A stretch of 21,299 nucleotides of DNA, taken from NCBI GenBank assembly GCA_003427395.1, contig BFEA01000285.1:1647928-1669226 (forward strand), given 5' to 3'. Every line of letters starts with the position of its first letter. Within the stretch, counting starts at the first letter, position 1. This document shows, in pieces, positions 9,776-17,519 of the stretch. Source of the stretch: Chara braunii (Eukaryota > Streptophyta > Charophyceae > Charales > Characeae). The position numbers were made by a program, and so were the translations under genes. Below the pieces are notes generated by a model. It did not search any database and had not been told where the DNA came from. It saw only the letters and a program-made list of their open reading frames with translations.

Positions 9776-10607
9776 TCGCGCTTTGATTATCCCGGATCAG
9801 GAAACATGGGATGAAGAGTTGTATTTCGTTAGGGGGTTGTACAACAACTCCATCCATTCTGCCACCGACATGACACCTAATAGGCTGCATCTCGGTTGAC
9901 AGACCCATAATCCGCTCTCCTACCTATTCCCTGAGCAGCTAGCTGGCTTAACACCCGGCAGGCCTGGATTCAGGGCCAAGTATGATCGCTTGCTCAAGGT
10001 TGCCATTGCAATCATGACCAAGCGACAGCACGCAATGATCCATCATGCAAACAAGGGGCGCCGACCGTCAGACATTCAGGTAGGAAGCTATGTCTAGGTC
10101 AAGATGTCTGAATTCTCAAAAGAAGAAGGGGTCTCTCGCAAACTTCTCCCATTCTATTACGGACCGTGGGAAGTTTTGGATGTGATTGGCGAAGACCACT
10201 TTGGCCCTTCGTACGTAGTTGATGTGCCAACCCATTATCGCACATACCCCGTGTTCCATGCATCGAAACTGTACCTCCACCGTGATGCTAAGACGTTCGA
10301 CTATCGCAAAGACATGATCCCTCGTGCGATCAAAGGCGGGCATGAGATGGACATAATCAAACAGCACATAGGGAAGGGACGCAACAGACAGTACCAGGTT
10401 CACTTCATGTATCACCCATTAGACGATCTGTACTGGATTTCCAAACAGGAACTGCTACGCAGCGCACCGCGCGTTGTCAAAGCCTACGAGCGACAAATCG
10501 CCACTAACGATGTACCTAAGATCTGTCCAAGACTCACTGCAGCAGAGTACTCTAAGAACCTCTTTGCCTTGCTTGCTTACGATGCGTTTGTCGAGGACTC
10601 AAAATGA
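9740..10607 (+). pseudogene. Element A integrase C-terminus and chromodomain-like tail
   Basis: Frame 9744-10607 continues the integrase with stops at 9768 (TAA), 9897 (TGA) and 10095 (TAG). It contains RALIIPDQETWDEEL, then after VKMSEFSKEEG the GPY/F-type module LPFYYGPWEVLDV and YPVFHASKL. Near 10350-10470 lies EMDIIKQHIGKGRNRQYQVHF with YWISKQEL, resembling a chromodomain, which in chromoviruses steers integration to chromatin marks. The usual TWEP phrase is changed to YWIS. The stop at 10605 is followed 20 bp later by the polypurine tract, so this is the natural Pol end. Confidence 0.8.
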
Positions 10608-10627
10608 GTTACTCGGACCTCGCTCTT

Positions 10628-10640
10628 GAGGGGGGAGAAG
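10628..10640 (+). promoter_or_regulatory. Polypurine tract of element A
   Basis: The purine run GAGGGGGGAGAAG lies directly before TGTGAAGACC, which has the TG expected of an LTR start. The tract primes plus-strand cDNA synthesis. It is 20 bp after the Pol stop, a typical arrangement. Confidence 0.8.
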
Positions 10641-10770
10641 TGTGAAGACCCGTCTAAACATGGACTGAAACACACAACTGATTTTTGAGTTTTGCCCATA
10701 GACTGAATGCCCTGCTGAGTTTCCCGCTTGCTACTAAGTCTGTGTGTGCACGCTTGCTGGACTGCATGTC

Positions 10771-10850
10771 TGTCTGAGTGCTGATTGGCTTGAGTGTGTG
10801 TGGCCGTGCCTGTCTGAGTGCTGGTTGGCTTGAGTGTGTGTGTGGCCCGC
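10771..10850 (+). repeat. 40-bp imperfect tandem duplication
   Basis: TGTCTGAGTGCTGATTGGCT recurs 40 bp later at 10811 with a single change (A to G), followed in both copies by TGAGTGTGTG. The second copy carries an extra TG unit at its end. It lies within the element A LTR, immediately before the 91-bp repeat. Confidence 0.85.
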
Positions 10851-10852
10851 AA

Positions 10853-11034
10853 GGGCACTTGCTCGTTCGTTGGGCCCTCAGGGCCGGTACTTACCTGTGG
10901 CCGTGACATTGAGGGATTGCAGCAGGAAAAACACTCGAGTAGCGGGCACTTGCTCGTTCGTTGGGCCCTCAGGGCCGATACTTACCTGTGGCCGTGACAT
11001 TGAGGGATTGCAGCAGGAAAAACACTCAAGTAGC
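10853..11034 (+). repeat. 91-bp tandem duplication with an internal palindrome
   Basis: Two adjacent 91-bp units (10853-10943 and 10944-11034) differ at about two positions: GGTAC/GATAC and CTCGAG/CTCAAG. Each unit contains the hairpin-forming GGCCCTCAGGGCC, at 10873-10885 and 10964-10976. The near identity means the duplication is much younger than the decay of the coding region, or arose by assembly. Because 91 is not a multiple of three, the open frames across it are not coding. Confidence 0.9.
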
Positions 11035-11856
11035 GGGTAGGCCGGTACCGCACCTTGAAGGGGTAGATGTGCGGGTACTTGAGGCCGAGCAGACGAAGAC
11101 AAAAGTGAAATTTTTAGAGGCCTAGTAGTTGTAGGTTAGGTCTAGGTGGATACCAGTCCAACCAGTTTGGGTCTAGGGCCTGTACGGGCAATATCAGATT
11201 CTGCAATTATATTTCCCTTCGAAAGGGAGGAGGTACCGGTTGCTTGGAAGGCCGAGCAGCTTGGAAGTCACCCCCCGAAGAGGCAAGCGGACCGTTATAT
11301 CTCCCAGCCGGGCGAAGAGCCCGACCTCTTTTTCGGTGTGCAAGTTTGGCGACACACTGGTGGAGCGCTGGCTGGAGCAGTGCTATGCTGGAGCAGTGCT
11401 GCTGGGGAGGAAGGAGAAGGACAAGCGGGAGGAAGAAGGAAGGAAGGGGGAGGAGCGCCAGGGTACTTACCTGGTTATGGTGGCAGCCATGTTCATCACC
11501 TTGCTGGGTGCTGCAGCAGGGAGTCCCCAACTGGGGAGAGCCACACCAAGAAGCTTCGAGGCAGGGTCGGGCATGGCGGCCTGAGCTAGAGTAGCCATCG
11601 CTGCTTTGGGTTGTCCTTTGGGCATATGGGCAAGGCCTAGTAGTCCGCCATAGCCTCGGCCTATGAGAGTGAAGAGTGGGAGAGGCAGACATGGCTATGG
11701 TGGACCTCAAGTGATGCCGGTAGTAAAAAAGGAACTCTGACATTGATTCTAGATCAGCCATTCAACATTGTATTATTATTTCTTGTATGAGTAAGGAGGA
11801 GGAGATAGTCGGGCGTAGAAGAACAGCCTTGTCATTTGTCTATGCTGGTGTACATC

Positions 11857-11892
11857 ATCTTCTTCTTCTTTTTTACTTCTTCTTCTTCTTCT
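11857..11892. repeat. TTC microsatellite
   Basis: An imperfect (TTC)n tract with a short T-rich interruption in the middle. It is the core of a longer pyrimidine-rich stretch and has no coding value. Confidence 0.85.
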
Positions 11893-11914
11893 AATCCTCT
11901 CTCTCCTCTCAAGT

Positions 11915-12165
11915 TCATTCATTTCTTTCTGCAATTGGACGGCATTGTACTATCTGATGGATGTGTATCTCGAAATTGGTCAAGATCATAACATCTGTCT
12001 TCTTTATTGGTTGTTCTTTCTCTCTTTGTTGTTGAACATAGGCTTCCTTCTTCTTCTTTTCGACTTCCAAAGCATCCTGTAGTTGTTGGATTGTCGCGTC
12101 CATGATTTCTTCATTTAACTCTGTTTGTTCCCAGTTCTCACTAGTTCTTGCCTTTTCTTCTTTTC
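11915..12165 (-). pseudogene. Antisense coiled-coil remnant of unknown origin
   Basis: On the minus strand about 83 residues are open and strongly charged, including NEEIMDATIQQLQDALEVEK and a Lys/Glu/Gln-rich helix, and resemble a coiled coil. The frame runs straight out of the element B LTR sequence at 12166, so its apparent start lies inside the LTR and is not real. It stops near 11915. It could be a gag coiled coil from a third retroelement or a host remnant. The strand is opposite to both elements. I cannot assign a family. Confidence 0.3.
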
Positions 12166-12297
12166 TCAAAGGATTCATGCTGCAGACATCCAGTCCCGGC
12201 CCCAAGGTCCAGACGAGTCCCAAGTCCTAGGGCCGTCCCGTTGGGTAGACCGTAGGGGGAAGAGGCCGAAGCATCGTAGCTTGGTAGGTGTCGGTAC

Positions 12298-12359
12298 TGA
12301 GGTTGCGCTTGATGAGTACTTTGCTCATCTTAGTGGTATCAGAGCGGGTTCCCGCTGCA
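12298..12359 (+). repeat. 62-bp perfect repeat containing a primer-binding site, misplaced copy
   Basis: Identical to 13791-13852 over 62 bp, including TGGTATCAGAGC at 12334-12345. In the right LTR this place holds only about 10 unrelated bases (CGAAGTGTC), so the block replaces sequence rather than being cleanly inserted, and no target duplication is visible. A primer-binding site has no role inside U3. It is either a strand-transfer by-product of reverse transcription or an assembly chimera. Confidence 0.9.
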
Positions 12360-12796
12360 CTATAGACCGTAGGAGTCCGTCCGGTACCCGACAAGAAAAG
12401 TCTAGAAGCGTCCAGTCCAGTCCGATAGTCCCAAGTCCAATTTTGCAGCATGTCCCAGGAAAGTCTCGAAGCTACCGGCCCGACAAAATGTTTGCAGCCG
12501 ACAGGCCGCGGCCGACCGGTACCAGTCTGAAGCAGGCCAAGCCAAGCCAAGCCCTGCGAAGCCAAGTCCTTTATTTAGCTGCTATAGTGCAGCGGCTCAT
12601 CACTTGTCCAGTTGCAAGATGCAGAAGCGTCGCTGCTGCTTATGCATTAAGGCAACTTGGGCACTGTGCGCCCGAAGAAGAAGAGGGCGCTTGAGAGATA
12701 CTCCATAGCTCAACTAGCGGTAGAGCAGGAGGACAACAACCATAGCCGCCAAGGTGTAAGCTACCTGAGTGGGTGTATCCAAGGTAACGATCTAGG

Positions 12797-12798
<2 letters not shown>

Positions 12799-12872
<74 letters not shown>
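12799..12872. repeat. (AG)37 microsatellite ending at an N
   Basis: A perfect AG dinucleotide tract of 74 bp that stops at a single N (12873). The right LTR has its GA tract at the same relative place (21213 to the end), so the tract belongs to this LTR family and its length is likely to vary between copies. Confidence 0.95.
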
Positions 12873-12874
12873 NG

Positions 12875-13487
12875 ACATTAAGCAATGCCCTGACTCACGT
12901 CGAGGACACCTTGACGACAACGGCGGAACTTTTTGACAAGGCCGCGCAGATCATCATTACAAACAAGGAGGTGAAGAATCTGCGTTCGTCCGCGGCAGGC
13001 CCGAGCAGGGACCAGCATTGGCCAAGAGTGGTCATGGTCGCAGCAGCAACGCCGTTGAACCAAACCAGTGAGGTTGTGTCTGCCAGTGAAGGGGACAGAC
13101 TCGCAGCCGCCCGGGAAGGTGGCCGCCCCGGTAGAGGCCGAGGATGCGGCAAGCCGAAGACAAACACCGCATCTAGCCCCGGGCCTGGCACAGCCGCTCC
13201 AGCCCCTTGGTCCCAATATGACATCTCCGAGCAAGCCTTCAAGGCGCGCACGAGATTCCACTATTGCCTATGGTGCAACAATGATCTGCATCAGACACCA
13301 GTCTGCCCATTGAAAGGCAAGGGCAAACAGGGAAACTGAGCACCGCCGAGAGTGACTCGACAACACTCTCGACGCCTCCGGAACCGGTTTCTTTGCGAGT
13401 AACCAGCCTTCATTCCGAGGCGCACACGGAAGTCGATAGTCCTCCTCTTCTACTTTCTTTTGAGGACTATGCTGCCCGGCTCATTCC
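12875..13487 (+). pseudogene. Gag C-terminal fragment of another retroelement
   Basis: An open frame from 12875 (no start codon of its own in place) to a TGA at 13337-13339. It encodes an Ala/Thr-rich helix (TAELFDKAAQIIITNKEV), an Arg/Gly-rich stretch at about residues 85-95, and a canonical knuckle CLWCNNDLHQTPVC near 13267-13308. A frame change at the stop leads into a Ser/Thr/Pro-rich pre-protease segment reaching 13487. It matches neither the gag of element A nor the gag of element B in this window, so a third Ty3/gypsy family is implied. It begins at an N and ends at a sequencing-adapter match, so its position here is doubtful. Confidence 0.6.
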
Positions 13488-13513
13488 TACACATCTAGAT
13501 GTGTATAAGAGAC

Positions 13514-13515
<2 letters not shown>
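13488..13515. other. Nextera mate-pair junction adapter remnant (Tn5 mosaic ends)
   Basis: Positions 13497-13515 are the complete 19-bp Tn5 mosaic end AGATGTGTATAAGAGACAG. They are preceded by TACACATCT (13488-13496), the last nine bases of the reverse-complement mosaic end. Two mosaic ends head to head form the Illumina Nextera mate-pair junction, of which 28 of 38 bases are present. In translation it gives the well-known contaminant peptide LDVYKRQ. It is an artefact of library construction, not genome sequence. Confidence 0.97.

Positions 13516-13562
<47 letters not shown>
13516..13562. repeat. GA microsatellite after the adapter
   Basis: About 23 GA units start directly at the adapter end and pass into AGAAGGGAGAGAGTGAGCC. 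It is probably the right half of the GA tract interrupted at 12872. Frames across it (alternating Arg-Glu, or Ser-Leu on the other strand) are not coding. Confidence 0.9.
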
Positions 13563-13566
<4 letters not shown>

Positions 13567-13826
13567 GAGAGAGTGAGCCAGAGCGAGTCAAGTCAGAGAG
13601 AAAGAAGAGGGGAGACGTCATAGCCGTTATTTGGTTGAGGTCCGTTGTGCGTGTGTGTGCGGCAAAGCCGCTGGAGACAAACATTCTTGTATATTGATAG
13701 TAGTATTGGAGACGACATCTTCAAGTGTTGATTGTATTTCTATTAGGCTTCTCACTTGTGAACTCTTGCATGAACGTTCATTGATGGATGTGAGGTTGCG
13801 CTTGATGAGTACTTTGCTCATCTTAG
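13563..13826 (+). repeat. Likely downstream end of the element B 5' LTR
   Basis: This non-coding stretch lies between the GA tract and the primer-binding site and should therefore be the last part of the 5' LTR. The corresponding part of the right LTR is outside the window, so it cannot be compared. Joined across the artefact, the LTR would be about 1 kb. The base pair before the binding site is AG, not the usual CA, so the LTR end may be a few bases further left or mutated. Confidence 0.5.
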
Positions 13827-13838
13827 TGGTATCAGAGC
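13827..13838 (+). promoter_or_regulatory. Primer-binding site of element B
   Basis: TGGTATCAGAGC is complementary to the 3' end of plant-type initiator Met-tRNA, the common primer for minus-strand synthesis in plant Ty3/gypsy elements. Complementarity weakens after 12 bases (GGGTTCCCG follows). It is the in-place copy; an identical one lies at 12334-12345. Confidence 0.85.
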
Positions 13839-13898
13839 GGGTTCCCGCTGCATCCGCTTGGAGTTGAGACGCTGGCCAGGAAGAAGGCCCGTAGGCAC

Positions 13899-13922
13899 AA
13901 AAAAAAAAAAAAAAAAAAAAAA
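13899..13922 (+). repeat. A24 homopolymer
   Basis: A run of 24 A, beginning 60 bp after the primer-binding site and followed by CAACAACTAGGG. Its length is unreliable in short-read data. It may be a simple expansion in the leader. No retroposed cDNA ending in it could be recognised. Confidence 0.9.
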
Positions 13923-14901
13923 CAACAACTAGGGTTGACTACATGTTGAGGGTCGAAGAAGAAGGGGCATAGCAAGGAGCAAGGAGAGCACATACCTACG
14001 ATCAAGGAGCTTCAACGAGGGAACGCTCAAGGAGTGAAGTGCTTCTTTGCCCTGACCCTGTCATTAATGCAATTTAAATTTTGTTGTGAATGGTACCTTC
14101 CCACGAACTTTCCTGGTGACCTTTGCCGCAAATCGATTTCTGTTGATGTCGTCTTGTCACTCGAGTCAGCAGTCGCACTTGATCTGCCTGTAGCTTGGTG
14201 AGTCAGAGATCGATCTCTCCTGAAGGAAAGGCTCCTCCCCCTTGTGGGGGAAGTGGTTATGGTTGTCGCCCTACCCGGGGGCGGCGGGGGCATAGGTACC
14301 CAATGAAACCCTAATCCCGTGAGAGTGAAAGTTTCGTGTGTGATGTAGGTCGGTCTAGGGTATCAACTCGGCAGCTGGATGCATCCGCGGACCGAGTAGG
14401 GAGCACGAGCAAGGAGCGTCGGGCGCTCATAAAACAACCCGGCTATGCCCAATGACCGGTACTGTCCGACGTGCGACCGAAGACTCTATGAGACGCAGTG
14501 AGGAGTTGTAGAGGGCAGCGGGGTTCGCCAGTTGAGCATGATAGGGAGATCCCCCAAGGACCGATACTGGCCGGCTGGCTAGTCGCTGGTGGTAGTTTAC
14601 CCGAAAACCACTGCAATCTGTGAGGAACCAGTCTAAGTCTTGAAAGTGATCCTTCATATCGGTGGGCACGACGTCATGTTTATGTCGTTAAATAATTAAT
14701 GAGGTTTGTGCTGGCTGACCTTAAATTGTCGGTTGTCCACCGGATGTTAGGGGAACTGTAGTGACAAAAGTGGGAAGGGAATTAGTTTGTCAGATCCTGA
14801 TTTAGGTTAAGATCAATATAAGTGTTGAGGAATGTTAAGTGTTGAGGTGTAGGTCTAAGTAGTGAGGAGGCGGAGCCAAGTTACCTGTGCTGACCCTCAC
14901 C
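13923..14901 (+). other. Untranslated leader of element B
   Basis: Nearly 1 kb between the primer-binding site and the first credible gag ATG. No protein-like frame is seen on the plus strand. A small hairpin CCCCCTTGTGGGGG lies near 14235-14250. Long leaders that hold the RNA packaging signal are usual in plant Ty3/gypsy elements, so the hairpin is a possible but unproven part of one. AGCAAGGAGCAAGGAG near 13972 is a short direct repeat. Confidence 0.5.
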
Positions 14902-15433
14902 ATGGATGACCACCCGATGTTTGGCTTATTGGCCATGTTCGCTATATGGGCCCCCCTTCTTCGTTTCTTCTTTCCGCTGGGATTCCCCCAGACCTTTGGC
15001 ATGCACCTTGTGAGTCGGTCCGAAGCGTCCACGCAACCACACTCCATTGAACAGCAGACCGAAATTGATAGGACGATGACATAGAAGAAGAAGGAGAAGG
15101 AGGAGAAAAAGGAGGAAAAGTGGAAGAAGAAAGAGGAGGAAAGAAAGAGATTGGAAAAGGAGAGAAGGGATTTGGAAGAGAAGCTCAAAACACTGGAAAA
15201 ATAGAAACAACAAGTTGAAGTGGTAGAAGAAGAAAAAGGAGAGGAGGTGAGGCTGGACGACCCCAATCATAGGGTTGAAGGGTGCGGACCGGAAAAGGAG
15301 AGTACAACCAACTGCAATTCTACCCAGTGTGACACCCAGACGTGGATGGAGAAGTTCGGGTTCAGAAAGATAAGTGGGCAGAAGAGTCAGAGGCTGAGAT
15401 CGCAGCAAAGTTGGAGGCGGTAGGGACAACGAG
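14902..15433 (+). pseudogene. Element B gag N-terminus: hydrophobic segment and charged helix
   Basis: The ATG at 14902 lies in a strong context (CACCATGG). Residues 6-28 are hydrophobic (MFGLLAMFAIWAPLL, then a Phe-rich part) and resemble a membrane segment, which is unusual at the start of a Gag. After a TAG at 15082 the same frame becomes almost pure Lys/Glu/Arg, a likely coiled coil. A second TAG at about 15202 and a frame change near 15370 follow. The adjacent frame gives a sensible continuation (DKWAEESEAEIAAKLEAV), so indels have scrambled one original protein. The family of the hydrophobic part is not recognised; it could be a host-derived or aberrant start. Confidence 0.5.
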
Positions 15434-16128
15434 GAGAGGGAACTGCTGATGCAGGAAAGAGAACATGAATTGCATCAGCGACTCCTGATAAAGAAAATGG
15501 CGGAGCTGGAGGAGACGAGGAGATTGAAAGCTGAAGGGGAAGAGATTGAATGTCAGCTAAAGGAACAGAAAGACCGTGAGGGGGAATGGAAAAACGATCA
15601 TGCTCTTATGGTCAATGCCATGCTACATACTAACCAGGAACTCGCCGCTATAAACAAGTCTGTCGCCCGACTCGAACAGCACAACCACGAGTTTAAGAGC
15701 ACTTGGAATAACTACTTAAGTGGCGCTGCCCACCGTATAGATGAGTGTGTCGAGGGATATGCACAACAACTGGAAGGAATATTCACCTCGAAATTAATAG
15801 ACACCCTCGCCACGATGAAGTCAGGAGGTGGTGGTGGAGGTGGAGATAATGGTGGTGACGATGGGAAAGGAGACAGAGACCCTAAAAAGGAAGGAGATTC
15901 GAAAGGGGAAGAAAGGCCATCCGAAGGGGGACAGAGGAGAGAGAAGATGAAGGTAAGGATCCCCTGGACGTATCATGGAAAAAGAGAAGAAAACTTCTAT
16001 TAGTGGGAGGCGCACATGGGTACCTACCAATACAGACAGATGATACCATACAGGGACCGTGTCTTGATGGCAAATTTGTGTCTCAGGGGAGATGCTGAAA
16101 TTTTGCTCTCTCCCTGATGAAGGAGGCA
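15434..16128 (+). pseudogene. Element B gag coiled coil and start of the capsid core
   Basis: The frame containing 15449 encodes RDNEERELLMQEREHELHQR and about 80 more residues of heptad-rich helix, another helix with AHRIDECVEGYAQQLEGIF, and then a seven-Gly run at about 15829-15851 with a Lys/Asp/Glu-rich spacer. The capsid core begins at VRIPWTYHGKREENFY. A TAG at 16001 interrupts it, and the frame goes on with WEAHMGTYQYRQM, containing the conserved Trp of Ty3/gypsy capsids, to two consecutive TGA codons near 16118. Gag assembles the particle; the coiled coil probably aids oligomerisation. Compared with element A this gag has a much longer coiled coil. Confidence 0.7.
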
Positions 16129-16500
16129 GAATCCACGTCGATGGTAAAATACTCCCAACGGACCCACATTGAAGATTTCTTTCTGGCTTTAAAGAACCAG
16201 TTTAAGGACAAGAACTTGGCCAAATGTACTGATCATCTGATCCTCAACATAGCCGATTGAAAATGGAAGTGTCGCGGCACTAAAGGCTGCTATGGACAAA
16301 CTCTTGTAGTTCCCCGAGCATGGTCTCACTCCAGCGCAGGTTTTGAACAACTTTGCACGAGCACTTCCCGAACCCCATCGATCCCAATTGTATGCCTAAA
16401 CTAAGGAAGAGGGCATGACATGTAGAAAAATTAGTATGATGGTCGTAGACCATGCCGGCTTCCTCCAAGAGGTCGACTATTGCCATTATTGGAAGGGCTA
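16129..16500 (+). pseudogene. Element B gag capsid core, C-terminal half
   Basis: Two frames carry it. Up to a TGA at 16258 the reading includes THIEDFFLALKNQFKDKN, typical of the retrotransposon gag domain (family phrase xxxFxxALxxxF). From 16262 the next frame gives NGSVAALKAAMDKLL, a TAG at 16307 where Gln is plausible, LTPAQVLNNFARALPEPHR, and a TAA at about 16397. The order and spacing fit one continuous capsid domain broken by one indel and point changes. Confidence 0.7.
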
Positions 16501-16503
16501 ACA

Positions 16504-17029
16504 AAAAGGAGGCCGCTGGAAGAACAAGATGATATTTGGTAGTATAGAAGGAAAGGATAGTTTTCTGGTCACATTCGAGGGTGGAGGAGTCGAGGAACTA
16601 CCATATGAAATAAAGATTATGGATTGGAAGACCCGAACAGCAACCACGTAGCCCATGGAGAGGACTATTTGGCTGATGCAGCCCGCGGGGGAGGGCGACA
16701 AAGTGGAAGAGGAGGCTGAGGAAGAGGTGGAGGAAGAGGATGTGGCACCTAGGGGAGTAGTAGCGAAGGTAGCTATTACGTGGGAGGTAGGGGTTATGGT
16801 TCCCCGCAAGGTGGACACGGTTCCTCCTCCATAGGTGGCAGAGGTAGAGGGCGCAGACCATGGCCAGCACATCCAAGGATTGCGGACGAAGAGCCATGGA
16901 AAGAGATGGACATCGAGAAAACATTGTGGGAGCAAAGGCTTAAGGCTGACAAGTGCCTGAAATGTGGTGATCCCAACCACATTATCTGCTTTTTCCCTGA
17001 CTACTGCTACCCAAAAGGGAGCAACTAGT
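16504..17029 (+). pseudogene. Element B gag nucleocapsid: Gly/Arg-rich region and knuckle
   Basis: Before 16780 the sequence is fragmented but codes for Gly-, Glu- and Arg-rich words. The open frame 16780-17029 starts GGRGYGSPQGGHG and GGRGRGRRP, an RGG-like RNA-binding stretch, and then has CLKCGDPNHIIC from 16954. The spacing is Cys-x2-Cys-x4-His-x2-Cys, with another Cys six residues later. The standard last loop has four residues, so the knuckle is altered. The frame ends with TAG at 17026. Nucleocapsid regions bind the genomic RNA of the element. Confidence 0.7.
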
Positions 17030-17081
17030 AGGAGTGGCAGTTGCTCTCGCTGGGCCTTCAGACATAGACAAATAGATAGAA

Positions 17082-17519
17082 GTGTGCGTTGAACAGACAC
17101 CCTCCTGTCTGAAGGCCCCTATGGCAGAGACTGGCGTAGGCCCCCACCCAGTTAGTTGTCCAGAGACTGCTTGTTCTAGGGTCTCTCTGGGTGGTTCCCT
17201 TGCAGCCATCGATGATGAGCTGATCACTCATCACCAAGTTTGGGCAGAAATGAAGAAGAAGAGTAAAGAGAAACTCATTTCAGCAAATGTGGAAATTAGT
17301 AGGGAGCGAGTAGGCGCGTTAGTTGATCGTGGATCTACGCGTGGCTACATTAGCCAAAGGCGATTGCAGAAGATGCACCTCGACATGAAGGTTATAAAAA
17401 TTGGACGAGTCGGTCACGAGCAGGCTGGCAGACAATTGTCTGCGTTCCTTGACTCTCTTAGTGGAGGACAATCTACCTTTCGACTTGATCCTATAGACGA
17501 ATTGGGGAGAGGCCGCTAG
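17082..17519 (+). pseudogene. Element B aspartic protease with a changed active site
   Basis: The active-site loop reads VGALVDRGSTRGYISQRRL, with the Asp codon at 17325. Relatives have DSG or DTG, so Arg replaces the Ser/Thr that supports the catalytic Asp and the enzyme should be dead. The second half of the fold is not convincing: after about residue 130 the sequence loses similarity and a TAG at 17517 ends the frame. The first 50 residues of the frame are Cys/Pro-rich without known function; the true Pol start is uncertain. Confidence 0.65.

Larger units (their letters stand above)
5104..11150 (+). mobile_element. Ty3/gypsy LTR retrotransposon A, degenerate
   Basis: A plus-strand element with the Ty3/gypsy gene order: gag with coiled coil and zinc knuckle, aspartic protease, RT, RNase H, integrase, and chromodomain-like tail. 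A polypurine tract at 10628-10640 and an LTR start at 10641 (TGTGAAGACC) follow. From 6767 to 9745 almost the whole pol stays in one frame, broken only by stops, which suggests a fairly recent Gag-Pol fusion or adjacent reading frame. The left boundary is uncertain: the LTR start sequence is not repeated upstream of gag, and no tRNA-complementary primer-binding site was seen there. The right end of the 3' LTR is also not defined. Confidence 0.85.
10641..11150 (+). repeat. 3' LTR of element A (right end undefined)
   Basis: It starts at TGTGAAGACC after the polypurine tract. It includes a 40-bp tandem duplication, a 91-bp tandem duplication and several TG-rich words. Without the 5' copy the right end cannot be set; 11150 is a placeholder where the repeat-rich part gives way to other sequence. 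An LTR carries promoter and polyadenylation signals, but I saw no clear TATA box. Confidence 0.55.
11150..12165. other. Unassigned spacer between elements A and B
   Basis: I recognise no gene. Positions 11200-11600 are GC-rich with several long but unsupported frames on both strands and a short direct repeat of GGAGCAGTGCT near 11372-11402. Positions 11857-12110 are pyrimidine-rich. The last 250 bp, read on the minus strand, encode a charged helix-rich peptide (see the entry for that remnant). It is probably the remainder of the element A LTR plus older repeats that element B entered. Confidence 0.4.
12166..12872 (+). repeat. 5' LTR of element B, upstream part to the GA tract
   Basis: It matches the right LTR (20635 onward) from AAAGGATTCA through GTAACGATCTAGGG and into a GA tract. 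The expected initial TG is TC here. It contains many GTCC words, a TTATTTA at about 12571 where the right copy has TATATTTA, and a 62-bp block at 12298-12359 that the right copy lacks. Transcription probably began downstream of the TATA position, inferred from LTR organisation only. The sequence is cut by the N at 12873; the likely continuation is 13516-13826. Confidence 0.8.

Noticed and set aside
10771-11034. CRISPR-like repeat array
   Set aside because: The units are directly adjacent with no spacers, in a eukaryotic LTR; they are tandem duplications.
11146-11761. Several overlapping ORFs of 110-184 codons on both strands
   Set aside because: GC-rich sequence with few stops; composition is low in complexity and no motif or consistent frame was recognised.
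12705-12790. tRNA gene in the LTR
   Set aside because: Only an A-box-like stretch is visible; no anticodon arm of proper form, no clear B box and no acceptor stem.
12640-12885. Minus-strand Ser-Leu repeat ORF
   Set aside because: Pure translation of the AG microsatellite.
13393-13623. ORF with a long Arg-Glu dipeptide repeat
   Set aside because: It is made of a gag remnant, the Nextera adapter and a GA microsatellite; it is not a gene.
14027-14293. Ser/Thr/Arg-rich minus-strand ORF
   Set aside because: No recognised motif, and it lies in the element leader; probably chance.
14835-15429. Long Phe/Ser/Leu-rich minus-strand ORFs
   Set aside because: Antisense shadow of the Lys/Glu-rich gag coiled coil.
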